Shown: positions 37,403 to 45,100 of the stretch, one piece after another
How the letters are laid out: every line of letters begins with the position of its first letter
Position numbering within the stretch: position 1 is the first letter of the stretch
Source: CAYUNI01 sp964446245
Lineage (GTDB): Bacteria > Patescibacteriota > Minisyncoccia > Phycocordibacterales > XYD1-FULL-46-19
Direction: 5' to 3'
DNA length: 45,100 bases
Assembly: GCA_964446245.1 (NCBI GenBank)
Contig: CAYUNI010000004.1
Coordinates: forward strand, 1 to 45,100
Program-made: the position numbers and the translations under genes
Notes under the pieces: model-generated
Databases searched by the model: none
What the model was told of the DNA's origin: nothing
Seen by the model: only the letters and a program-made list of their open reading frames with translations

Positions 37403-38692
37403 ATGTCTACCATAGAAAAAATCCATGCTCGGGAAATTTTGGATTCTCGAGGCAATCCCACCGTCGAAGTCGAACTAACCTTAAGTGATGGCTCCTTTGG
37501 TCGAGCCGCTGTCCCCTCTGGGGCCTCCACAGGCTCCCATGAAGCTGTCGAGCTTCGCGATGGCGATAAAAGTCGCTATGGCGGAAAAGGTGTCTTGACC
37601 GCCGTGGCCAATGTTAATGGCGAATTAGCGGGAGCGCTTGTCGGCAAAGATTATGACCAAAAATCACTCGATGCGGAGATGATTGCGCTTGATGGCACCG
37701 AAAACAAAGGCCACTTAGGCGCCAACGCTATCCTTGGTATCTCGCTCGCTTTTGCCCACGCTTGTGCCAAGAGCCAAAATAAAAAACTTTATACCTATTT
37801 TGCTGACTTGGCCGAAACTGGCTCGCCGGCGGTCAAGCTTCCAGTCCCAATGATGAATGTCTTAAACGGCGGTAGCCACGCCGACAATTCGACCGACATC
37901 CAAGAATTTATGATTATGCCGATTGGCGCACCATCTTTTCGTGAAGCTCTTCGTTACGGCGCCGAGACTTTCCACGCTTTGAAAAAAATCTTAAAAGAAA
38001 AAGGTTTGAATACTTCGGTTGGTGATGAAGGTGGTTTTGCGCCATCACTGCCGACCAATGCCGCCGCGATTGAAGTGATTTTGGAAGCAATTACTAAAGC
38101 CGGTTTTGTACCAGGCAAAGATATCTCCATTGCCATCGATGCCGCCGCTAGTGAATTTTATGTCGACGGTAAATATCAACTAAAAACCGAAGGTCGGTCT
38201 CTCACCAGCGAAGAAATGGTCGACTTTTATGTTGACTGGGTAAACAAATATCCGATTGTCTCGATTGAAGACGGCTTAGCCGAAGATGATTGGGCTGGTT
38301 ATAAATTACTAACCGAAAAATTGGGTGGTAAGGTTCAGCTTGTCGGTGATGATTTGTTTGTGACCAATGTTAAAAGATTGCAACAAGGCATCGATCAAAA
38401 AGTTTGTAATTCAATTTTGATCAAGCTCAACCAAATTGGCACCGTCTCCGAAACCATCTCCGCCATCAAGCTCGCCACCGGCGCGGGTTATACCTCGGTC
38501 GTCTCTCACCGCTCTGGCGAAACCGAAGACTCGACTATCGCTGATTTGGTGGTCGGCCTTGGCACTGGCCAAATTAAAACCGGCTCACTCTGCCGTTCCG
38601 AAAGAATTTGTAAATATAACGAGCTTCTGCGAATTGAAGAAGAGCTAGGCGATAAGGCCAGCTTCCCCGGCCTTTCGGCTTTAAAGGTGTAA
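37403..38692 (+). CDS. eno: Enolase
   Basis: Enolase interconverts 2-phosphoglycerate and PEP. The 429-residue protein has AREILDSRGNPTVEVE, AVPSGASTGSHEAVELRDGD, NVLNGGSHADNSTDIQEFMI, the catalytic GDEGGFAPS, metal ligands in SIAIDAAASEFY and VSIEDGLAEDDW with LVGDDLFVTN, and SHRSGETEDSTIADL with the active site His. It is full length and gpmI follows after 8 bp. Confidence 0.97.
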   Translation: MSTIEKIHAREILDSRGNPTVEVELTLSDGSFGRAAVPSGASTGSHEAVELRDGDKSRYGGKGVLTAVANVNGELAGALVGKDYDQKSLDAEMIALDGTENKGHLGANAILGISLAFAHACAKSQNKKLYTYFADLAETGSPAVKLPVPMMNVLNGGSHADNSTDIQEFMIMPIGAPSFREALRYGAETFHALKKILKEKGLNTSVGDEGGFAPSLPTNAAAIEVILEAITKAGFVPGKDISIAIDAAASEFYVDGKYQLKTEGRSLTSEEMVDFYVDWVNKYPIVSIEDGLAEDDWAGYKLLTEKLGGKVQLVGDDLFVTNVKRLQQGIDQKVCNSILIKLNQIGTVSETISAIKLATGAGYTSVVSHRSGETEDSTIADLVVGLGTGQIKTGSLCRSERICKYNELLRIEEELGDKASFPGLSALKV

Positions 38693-38700
38693 AAATACAT

Positions 38701-40278
38701 ATGAAAAAACCAATTGTATATATTATTTTAGATGGCTGGGGTATTGCTCCGCCGGGGCCAGGCAATGCCATTTCGCTCGCCAAAACCCCAAACATTGATT
38801 ATCTACGCGCAAATTATCCCTCAACCGAAATCGGCGCCGGCGGTGAAGCGATCGGGCTACCAGCTGGCCATCAAGGCTCCAGCGAAATCGGCCACCTGAT
38901 TATCGGTGCCGGTCGCAATGTTTATTTACCTCAAGGAAAAGTGATGCAGGCTATTAGCTCTGGTGACATTTTTAATAATCCTGCTTATCAAGGCGCGATG
39001 GATTATGTTAAAGAAAATAATTCGACTTTGCATTTGGCTGGTTTAATGTCTGACAAAGGTGTCCATAATTACGACGAAGCGGTCCACAAATTAATTGAAA
39101 TGGCGGTCAAAAATGGCCTCAAAAAAATTGTCGTTCATTTCTTTGCCGACGGCCGAGATACTGGCCCATATGAAGCCAAAAAATATTTAACTCGCTTAGA
39201 AGAAGTTTTCGCCAAATTCGGCGTGGGTCAAGTCGGCACCGTGATGGGCCGATATTGGATTATGGACCGTGATCACCGCTTTGATAGAGTCGAAAAAGGC
39301 TACAACGCCATGACCAAAGGGATTGCCGATTTTACCGCTCATTCCCCGCTTGAAGCTATCGACCAAGCTTACAAGAGAGCCGAAGAAGCCAAACAAAAAA
39401 ACGAAAATTTTGTTGAGAGTGATGAATTTATCAACCCAACCGTAATTGTAAACGAGGCTGGCGAGCCAGTGGGAAAAATTAATGATCACGACGCCCTGAT
39501 TTGGGTTAATTTCCGCACCGACCGCGCGATTGAAATTACCCAAGCTTTTATCGAACCAGAATTTAGTAATTTTAGTCGTGGCCAAAAATTAGATATGCAT
39601 TTTGTGGGAACCTTTAAATATTATGATGATATGCCTGCCCCTTATGCTTACGAAAAAGATCTACCGACAAACACGATGGGTGAAATAATTAGCAAAGCCG
39701 GGCTCCGTCAATTTCGAGTCGCCGAAACGGAGAAATGGATTTATGTCACAACTATTTTTTCTGGTATGCGCGAAGAACCATTTGCCGGTGAAGATCGAAA
39801 ACTAATCCCCTCTGACAAAATTGCCACTTATGATTTGGCGCCAAAAATGCACACCATAGATATTGCAAAAACGGCGGTCGAAGCTATTGAGTCAGATAAG
39901 TACGAACTTATCATGATGAACTTTGCCAACCCAGATATTATCGGCCACACCGGCAGTATTCCAGCGACAATCATCGGCATAGAAGAATGTGACCAAGCGA
40001 TCGGCCTGGTTGTAGAAGCAACCAAACAAAAAAATGGCTTAGTGATTATCTCTGCCGACCATGGCAACGCCGAAGCAATGCTCACCGAAAGTGGCCAAGT
40101 GGAAACCCAACACTCCGCCAATAAAGTGCCGTTTATAATTGTCGACGATGATCCCGCTTATAAAAATATAAAATTGAAAGCCGGTGGGGCAATTAAAGAT
40201 GTGACTCCGACCATCTTAGAAATAATGGGAATTGAAAAACCCGCCGAAATGACTGGCGAGAGTTTACTAATAAGATAA
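38701..40278 (+). CDS. gpmI: 2,3-bisphosphoglycerate-independent phosphoglycerate mutase
   Basis: GpmI converts 3- to 2-phosphoglycerate through a phosphoserine using Mn. The 525-residue protein has YIILDGWGIAPPGPGNAI, the nucleophile loop HQGSSEIGHLIIGAGR (family form MGNSEVGH), HFFADGRDTGP, GRYWIMDRD, NFRTDRAIEITQAF and the metal-binding MMNFANPDIIGHTG and ISADHGNAE. The serine nucleophile and His and Asp ligands are in place. It is the gene after eno, so two successive glycolytic steps are cotranscribed. Confidence 0.96.
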   Translation: MKKPIVYIILDGWGIAPPGPGNAISLAKTPNIDYLRANYPSTEIGAGGEAIGLPAGHQGSSEIGHLIIGAGRNVYLPQGKVMQAISSGDIFNNPAYQGAMDYVKENNSTLHLAGLMSDKGVHNYDEAVHKLIEMAVKNGLKKIVVHFFADGRDTGPYEAKKYLTRLEEVFAKFGVGQVGTVMGRYWIMDRDHRFDRVEKGYNAMTKGIADFTAHSPLEAIDQAYKRAEEAKQKNENFVESDEFINPTVIVNEAGEPVGKINDHDALIWVNFRTDRAIEITQAFIEPEFSNFSRGQKLDMHFVGTFKYYDDMPAPYAYEKDLPTNTMGEIISKAGLRQFRVAETEKWIYVTTIFSGMREEPFAGEDRKLIPSDKIATYDLAPKMHTIDIAKTAVEAIESDKYELIMMNFANPDIIGHTGSIPATIIGIEECDQAIGLVVEATKQKNGLVIISADHGNAEAMLTESGQVETQHSANKVPFIIVDDDPAYKNIKLKAGGAIKDVTPTILEIMGIEKPAEMTGESLLIR

Positions 40279-40297
40279 AAACAAAACTAGAAAAATA

Positions 40298-42034
40298 CTA
40301 GGTGTTTTTTTGAATTGTCACTGCTTGAGTCGCAAGATTGCCAATTGAGATATCCTGTTCCTTATTTGTCTCCAAATAGTGAGGGTCTTTAAGTTCTACC
40401 AAAAAAGTACTCCCCTTACCGATACCTTCCGATTCTGCCCAGATTCGGCCATTGTGGGCCTCCACTATCTGCTTAGCGACATAGAGACCAAGACCCGTAC
40501 CGATAATATTAGTCTTGCCAGCGTCGACGGCACGGATAAATTTCTCAAACAGATGAGGCATTGTTTCTTGTTTGATTCCAATTCCTGTATCCGAGACAGC
40601 AAAGCGGATATGCCCCTGACCACCTTCTTCCCGCCTCTCTAAGCGAACTGTAATAGTACCCTGCTTAGTATATTTATTAGCGTTATCAATCAAATTACCA
40701 ACCACCTGACTAATCTTGCCATAATCCGCATTAACCAAAAACTTGCCTCTAGCCTTGGTAAAATTAAGTGTCAAACCTCGCTTCTCAATCATTGGTTTCA
40801 GCTCATTTATTACGGTCTTAGAAAGATCAGCCAAATCAAATTCAGACATTTCATATTTCATCTTACCTAATTCAATCCTTGTCACATTTAAGAAATCTTC
40901 AATGACCAAGATAAGTTTTTGGCTAGATTCAAAAATCACCTGTACCACTTCTTTGACCTGATCACCCAAAATTCCATAATCCCCCTCAAGAAGCATCGAA
41001 GAATAGCCCTTGATTGCCGTCACCGGACTACGAAGCTGGTGCGAAGCAATCGAAACAAACTCAGTTTTTTGTTTATCTAATTCTTTAAGCTTTTCATTGG
41101 CAATCTCCAATCGATCATTTGCCTTCTCTAAATCCAACGCCAACGCCTCGATCTTCTCCCGTTGACGAACTTCCCTAACCATAACCCTAATCAAAATAAT
41201 ACTAACGACTAATACCAAAATAAAAACAAACGATCTAAACGCAACCAAATACAAATCCTTAGAAAGAATTGTTTCCAAAAAAGTCGATATGGTGAGGAAA
41301 AAAGCTAGAACCGAAATACCTAATACTTTAGGATTCATGAGACGACTTTTAGATAAAGCAAAAGCCACAAAAAAGACAAAAGGTAAAACAAACAAAGCGC
41401 CAAGGGGAGCTATTTTAACATTTAGAAATACATTAGGAAAAACAAAATTAAATAATATTATCAAAAAAAACATCAAAAAAGTTCCGAGCAAAATGAACAA
41501 AGCCGGACGCCTTTCTATGTTAAAATTTTTATATTTAATAATTTTATATACAAAATAAGAAATTCCGCAAAGTACTGAACCAACCGCCACCAATACAAAG
41601 AGTATCATAGCTGGACCACGTCCAACTTCAGTTAATTGACCAACATTAACTTGACCGATTATCTGAGTAAAAAGTAGCGGGGTTAGGGCTGTAAGAGAAG
41701 TAATGAAGACTATCGGCAATATTATAAATTTATAATATGGACTAAATTTATAATTTTCACCAGGATAGACTAAAAAAAACTGAAGGATTAAAAAAGCCTG
41801 CCAAACAGCAAAAAACATTCCTAATCTTATTACCCAAAGGGTTAAATTTTCAGAAGTAAACTGATATTGTAGATAGTTTAAGACCCCCCAAGCACCAGTA
41901 ACTAAAGTAAAAAGCAAGAAGGTTATATTAGTTATGCTTTTTCTATTTATATAAAAAACAGCAAAACCCAACAAAAAAGAACCCGCCACTGCTAAGCCGA
42001 CAGACAATAGATCAAGATTGGAAATAAGCTCCAT
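40298..42034 (-). CDS. Orphan membrane sensor histidine kinase
   Basis: The 578-residue protein has about nine N-terminal membrane helices (residues about 10-290), typical of a multi-pass sensor, then a coiled-coil linker (LEKANDRLEIANEKLKELDK). A HisKA domain carries SIASHQLRSPV, where H is phosphorylated. The HATPase domain has NLIDNANKYT (N box), VSDTGIGI (G1) and GTGLGLYVAKQIV (G2). All kinase motifs are intact. No response regulator gene is adjacent, so the partner is elsewhere or lost. It lies 4 bp after the nitroreductase-like gene and may be cotranscribed with it. Confidence 0.92.
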   Translation of the reverse strand: MELISNLDLLSVGLAVAGSFLLGFAVFYINRKSITNITFLLFTLVTGAWGVLNYLQYQFTSENLTLWVIRLGMFFAVWQAFLILQFFLVYPGENYKFSPYYKFIILPIVFITSLTALTPLLFTQIIGQVNVGQLTEVGRGPAMILFVLVAVGSVLCGISYFVYKIIKYKNFNIERRPALFILLGTFLMFFLIILFNFVFPNVFLNVKIAPLGALFVLPFVFFVAFALSKSRLMNPKVLGISVLAFFLTISTFLETILSKDLYLVAFRSFVFILVLVVSIILIRVMVREVRQREKIEALALDLEKANDRLEIANEKLKELDKQKTEFVSIASHQLRSPVTAIKGYSSMLLEGDYGILGDQVKEVVQVIFESSQKLILVIEDFLNVTRIELGKMKYEMSEFDLADLSKTVINELKPMIEKRGLTLNFTKARGKFLVNADYGKISQVVGNLIDNANKYTKQGTITVRLERREEGGQGHIRFAVSDTGIGIKQETMPHLFEKFIRAVDAGKTNIIGTGLGLYVAKQIVEAHNGRIWAESEGIGKGSTFLVELKDPHYLETNKEQDISIGNLATQAVTIQKNT

Positions 42035-42037
42035 TTT

Positions 42038-43165
42038 TTAAATATTATATTTTATTTCTGGCTCTAACCTCAAACATCTTCCACTAGGTTCTCCATCGTA
42101 CCCTACCCTAAAGCAAATTATAACATTTTTTTCATCTTCTACACCAAAGATATCCTCAACCCGCTTGCAATAATCTAAAATTTTATCTGCCTGTTTTTTT
42201 GTAAAAGGAGAAACTAGGCCATTGATGATTCTTCTTCTGAAAAAAAATATTCCTGTCAAGAGCTGCATGCTCATTTTTCTTTTTGTCGTGTTAAGCCATA
42301 TTCTTTCCAATAATCTTCCGGCCATTAATATATCTTTTTTAGAATCTTTATTGCAAATAATAGCCCCAATAGCACCTGAATGCCTAAAATTATTTGCGCT
42401 AGAATGGCCAACAATTTTTGAAATTCCCAAGAAATTTAACACTTTTGCGATTTGCCATCTTTTTAATAAGCGAAAGGCTATTTTCTCTGGCCCCTTCAAC
42501 TCTAAAGTTTTTATATCCATTCCTGTTCTTTTTTGTTCTTGTTCTTTATCTGTCCACGTAACATGTTCAAACAAAAAATTATGTAATTCTCTTGTGCTCA
42601 AAACTAGCTCTTCATTAAAGCTCAAGAGATTAGATAATTGGTTTATTTTTGTTTTATCATCAATCAATTTTACCTCACCCCAACCAATCTCTTTAGATGA
42701 ATTTATTATATCAGAAGCTTCTGTTTTGTTTATTGATCTTTTTTCATATCTCTTACGATTAGTTTTTCTTTTTCCTATACTTAAAAATAAACCATCCCTC
42801 TCACTCTCATTTAAAACCCCAATTTTAACAGAAAAAACTGGATCATTATCATCCATAGGTTCCCAGAAAATAAATTCCGTCTGGTAGCCAAAACCTTTTA
42901 AAGAGACAATAATATTTTCAGCCAAAGCCCCTTGGGCCATTAAAGTAGCACTCTGATTAAAATTATATAACGATCTATCCCTTTCAGGGATATTAAAAAC
43001 TTTTATTTCATTTTCCGAAACTTCAAATCTCCAGGGCTGAGAGTTGTCACCCGATGGAGCCAGTACCGCATACTTCAACAAAAAAGTCAGTTTTTCTTTG
43101 TTAGTTTTTAAGCCGTAAAAATCCTCTGGATTAATCTCCCATGCTTTATAGTTATCTCCGAGCAT
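42038..43165 (-). CDS. Nitroreductase-like (Acg-type) flavin-binding protein
   Basis: The 375-residue protein has LLKYAVLAPSGDNSQPWRFE at about residue 29, which matches the FMN-binding start of the nitroreductase fold as seen in the Acg-like two-domain members. Further on are KRKTNRKRYEKRSI and a C-terminal segment MAGRLLERIWLNTTKRKMS corresponding to the second half-fold. Such proteins bind FMN, and Acg itself is thought to sequester flavin without clear reductase activity. TATAAT lies 6 nt before the ATG, so the mRNA may be leaderless. Substrate unknown. Confidence 0.7.
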   Translation of the reverse strand: MLGDNYKAWEINPEDFYGLKTNKEKLTFLLKYAVLAPSGDNSQPWRFEVSENEIKVFNIPERDRSLYNFNQSATLMAQGALAENIIVSLKGFGYQTEFIFWEPMDDNDPVFSVKIGVLNESERDGLFLSIGKRKTNRKRYEKRSINKTEASDIINSSKEIGWGEVKLIDDKTKINQLSNLLSFNEELVLSTRELHNFLFEHVTWTDKEQEQKRTGMDIKTLELKGPEKIAFRLLKRWQIAKVLNFLGISKIVGHSSANNFRHSGAIGAIICNKDSKKDILMAGRLLERIWLNTTKRKMSMQLLTGIFFFRRRIINGLVSPFTKKQADKILDYCKRVEDIFGVEDEKNVIICFRVGYDGEPSGRCLRLEPEIKYNI

Positions 43166-43171
43166 AATTTT

Positions 43172-43200
43172 ATTATATCACTCGAACATCACCCAAGCCA
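43172..43200 (-). promoter_or_regulatory. Promoter of the nitroreductase-like gene
   Basis: TATAAT (43177-43172) stands 6 nt before the start codon, with a poor -35 (TGGCTT, 43200-43195) at 17 bp. It implies a leaderless transcript. Confidence 0.45.
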
Positions 43201-43225
43201 ATTCTAACAGGCTTTAAAACGCCTT

Positions 43226-44775
43226 TTATTTAATCACCCACTTTTGCTTTCCACCTTGGCGGAAATATTTTTCATGACCGTGATCCCAAAAAATAACTTT
43301 AGGTATAGCTCGCTTTTTCATTATGCCGTGGATAACTTTATACTCAGAATTTTCTTCAAGTAAAGCTCTCTCGATATTTTTACTTATAACTTTATCAAGT
43401 TTTTCCATCGTTTTTAAGCCAGGTTTTAATTCGACATTAATTTCCAAATAAGGGTTGAGTTTTTTATCACTTTTTACCAACATAGTAAAACGCCCCGTGA
43501 CACAATCTTCAAAATCTTCGGATATTAAGACTTTTTTTACCGTCTCGGGATAAACATTGGCTCCAGATAAACTTACACTCAGGTCAGCTCTTTCATAAAC
43601 ATAGACAAAAGGCAGGTTCATCACTTTTTTTCTTATATCGGCTTTGTCTATTTCTTTTTCTAGATCAATTCCATGATTGTCAAAAATATTTTTCATTTGT
43701 TCAAAACTAACCACCCCGCCATTGTCTTTTAAGTCATAACGAACTAAAGGTATGCCGCTAAAAGTAGAACAAATAATTTTCCCTTTTATATCTTCAAAAT
43801 AAAACATTTCCGGAAGATATTGAGCCAGGGTTGGCAATTTGCATGTGCTAGAAAAAATAGATTGATAAAGTTCTGGCTTAGGAATAGCCAACCTCCTAAT
43901 CAAAACACTCAAAGGTGTCTCATGAGCTATTGTCCCCTGATCTACTGTTCCATAATGATTCAAGGTTAAAGAATAAATATCCTTAATCCCACTATTCTTG
44001 GCAATATAGTCCCGAAACTTTTCGCTAAAAGCCTCGGCTGAAAAAATAAATTTTATATTATACTTTGTCCAGTCTAGTCCATTTATAATCCCCTCATCAA
44101 TCACATCCTTAACAAAGGGCGGATAACCTCCCAAAAGGATCTGATCATAGTTATGTCCNNNNNNNNNNGCTTTTTTATTGTTTTAATTATTTCTTCCTTG
44201 TTTGTACCGGGGGTAATAATACTAATTGGATAATGCCCACGATCAGCGACATTTTTAATCGCTTGATAGGTAAACAAACCACCAATCCAAGCTCCCATCG
44301 CAAAACCATCAATATACAAAGTAGAATGTTTATCGATTTCAAAATTATTCAACATATACATTTCAGCTGTTACAGAATATTGCATATCTTGCCAATTACT
44401 ACGAGGAAAATAGAACGGTTCACCAGTACTGCCAGAAGTAGATGAATAAACATGCCAGCCCTGATCTAATTTTCCATCCCAACACAAATCAGCCAATGGA
44501 TATTTTCGAAGATAGTTGTCTTTATCAATTGTTGGTAATTTTTTAAAATCTTCAATTGTTTTAATCTTTTTAGGGTCAATTTTATGTTTTTTCAAAAAAT
44601 CTTTATAGGCCGGGACTCTTTTTGACATAAGCTGGAAAAGATCTAAAGCAACATCTTCTCCCCTTTTTTGCCAATGCTTTTCTGGTTTAGTTTTCAACAA
44701 CCGCAAAAACCGAACAGGGTCTTTATATTCAGACGGTAATTTATAATCAATTGGTTGTCCCTTAGAAAAATCCAT
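43226..44775 (-). CDS. Adenylate-forming enzyme, PaaK/LuxE-like, interrupted by an assembly gap
   Basis: Two coding pieces on either side of the N run belong to one gene of about 515 codons. The N-terminal piece has the AMP-binding P-loop YSSTSGSTGEPFYFPR near residue 110. The C-terminal piece continues NYDQILLGGYPPFVKDVIDE, then GIPLVRYDLKDNGG and RADLSVSLSGANVYPETV, the RxD hinge-type region of phenylacetate-CoA ligase relatives. With 10 Ns the halves are out of frame; 9 or 12 bases would restore it, so the gap length is a placeholder. The enzyme should activate a carboxylate as acyl-AMP. The following CoA or protein acceptor cannot be told. The upstream neighbour (44782 on) is a possible partner. 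Confidence 0.8.
44159..44168. other. Assembly gap (10 Ns)
   Basis: Ten unknown bases lie inside the adenylating enzyme gene, on the side of the GHNYDQILL segment. The surrounding protein alignment suggests that only a few residues are missing. Confidence 0.98.
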
Positions 44776-44781
44776 ATTTTT

Positions 44782-45100
44782 TTAAAAAAGTGGCATTGTA
44801 ATGTACTCCCGGACAAAGAAAGTTTTGTTGTGGCCAATAAATATCTGTTTAACCGCCCAGTTAGCGATTACTCCACCCAAAATGGCAGCACTACCAAGCT
44901 GAGACCAAGATACCAATTCTTTTTTAAATACCCGACCAACAGAAGCAACCATCTTTGGGTCAACTTTTTCAATTCCACCCACAATATCGTTGATAATAAT
45001 ATCTCCGGCTACTTCTCTCGTAATTGGTTGATTTAATTTTTCGGTCCAATAATCCAAATCTTTTTCGAAAATTTTATCATAACCCAAATCATAACGCTCA
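44782..45100 (-). CDS. C-terminal part of an unknown protein, cut by the right window edge
   Basis: The frame ends with a stop at 44782 and is open through the right edge. It reads ERYDLGYDKIFEKDLDYWTE at the edge, so a TTG at 45087 is unlikely to be the start. The visible 105 residues are mixed: a helix-rich part (TREVAGDIIINDIVGGIEKV), a weakly hydrophobic Gly/Ala/Ile stretch (LGSAAILGGVIANWAVKQIF) and the end FFVREYITMPLF. I do not recognise the family. It ends 6 bp before the adenylating enzyme gene, so the two are probably one operon. Confidence 0.6.
   Translation of the reverse strand, partial: ERYDLGYDKIFEKDLDYWTEKLNQPITREVAGDIIINDIVGGIEKVDPKMVASVGRVFKKELVSWSQLGSAAILGGVIANWAVKQIFIGHNKTFFVREYITMPLF

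Noticed and set aside
42222..42887. 221-codon plus-strand open frame
   Set aside because: It lies fully antisense inside the nitroreductase-like gene and has shadow-frame composition (Ser/Leu/Phe rich).

Overview
The window looks like a scaffold from a small-genome bacterium of the Candidate Phyla Radiation (Patescibacteria, perhaps Parcubacteria-like). This is inferred from several reduced or derived proteins: MurF without its N-terminal domain, a PriA without recognisable helicase motifs, a very short MreD, and ProRS without the editing insertion. Many starts also lack a Shine-Dalgarno (SD), the intact tRNA has no encoded CCA, and TGA is used as a stop (so not code 25). It carries a run of Ns at 44159-44168 and is probably metagenome-derived.

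Layout. 1-4.2 kb (minus): accessory genes for a LOG-family protein (cut by the left edge), a membrane-anchored branched-chain-amino-acid-type binding protein and a radical SAM enzyme. Then two gene remnants, a LivG ATPase tail and an L,D-transpeptidase head, are butted together at a short shared sequence, followed by a papain-fold-like enzyme gene. 4.2-5.9 kb: a repeat-rich tract with an intact tRNA-Glu(CTC), a tRNA-Glu(TTC)-like copy broken by a palindromic insert, scattered tRNA 3'-end fragments, and an isolated plus-strand orphan gene. 5.9-10.7 kb (minus): a division and cell wall cluster mraZ-rsmH-ftsL-ftsI-murF, with five 10-bp-phased MraZ-type boxes in front of mraZ. 10.7-17.8 kb (minus): proS-mreB-mreC-mreD-mrdA-greA-lysS, covering elongation machinery plus translation and transcription genes.

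17.9-19.5 kb is the most unusual part. Four near-identical copies of a ~27-30 bp repeat (core TGCTCCGATGGGTAGAG) bound three one-gene units. Two units carry their own promoter, strong SD and terminator, and the repeat lies exactly 4 bp upstream of the -35 box in both. The array sits between rseP and proS, which are neighbours in many bacteria, so it looks like an insertion. It resembles an integron or gene-cassette array, but no integrase is visible and the repeat lacks a clear attC core.

19.5-29.4 kb (minus): rseP, frr, a DNA polymerase III delta'-like gene, a second mreB and murA, then a four-gene block of secreted or membrane surface proteins. 29.6-32.9 kb (plus): degenerate priA, def, fmt. 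32.9-37.3 kb (minus): hpf, a DUF167 gene, pyk, a SIMPL-domain gene, and a fused CdaA-CdaR diadenylate cyclase. 37.4-40.3 kb (plus): eno and gpmI, which with pyk cover 3-phosphoglycerate to pyruvate. 40.3-45.1 kb (minus): an orphan membrane histidine kinase, a nitroreductase-like gene, a PaaK/LuxE-like adenylating enzyme crossed by the N gap, and a partial unknown gene at the right edge.

The three orphan genes at 5211, 18539 and 18886 have strong SDs, unlike most of the housekeeping genes, several of which have a -10 box so close to the start codon that leaderless mRNA is likely.
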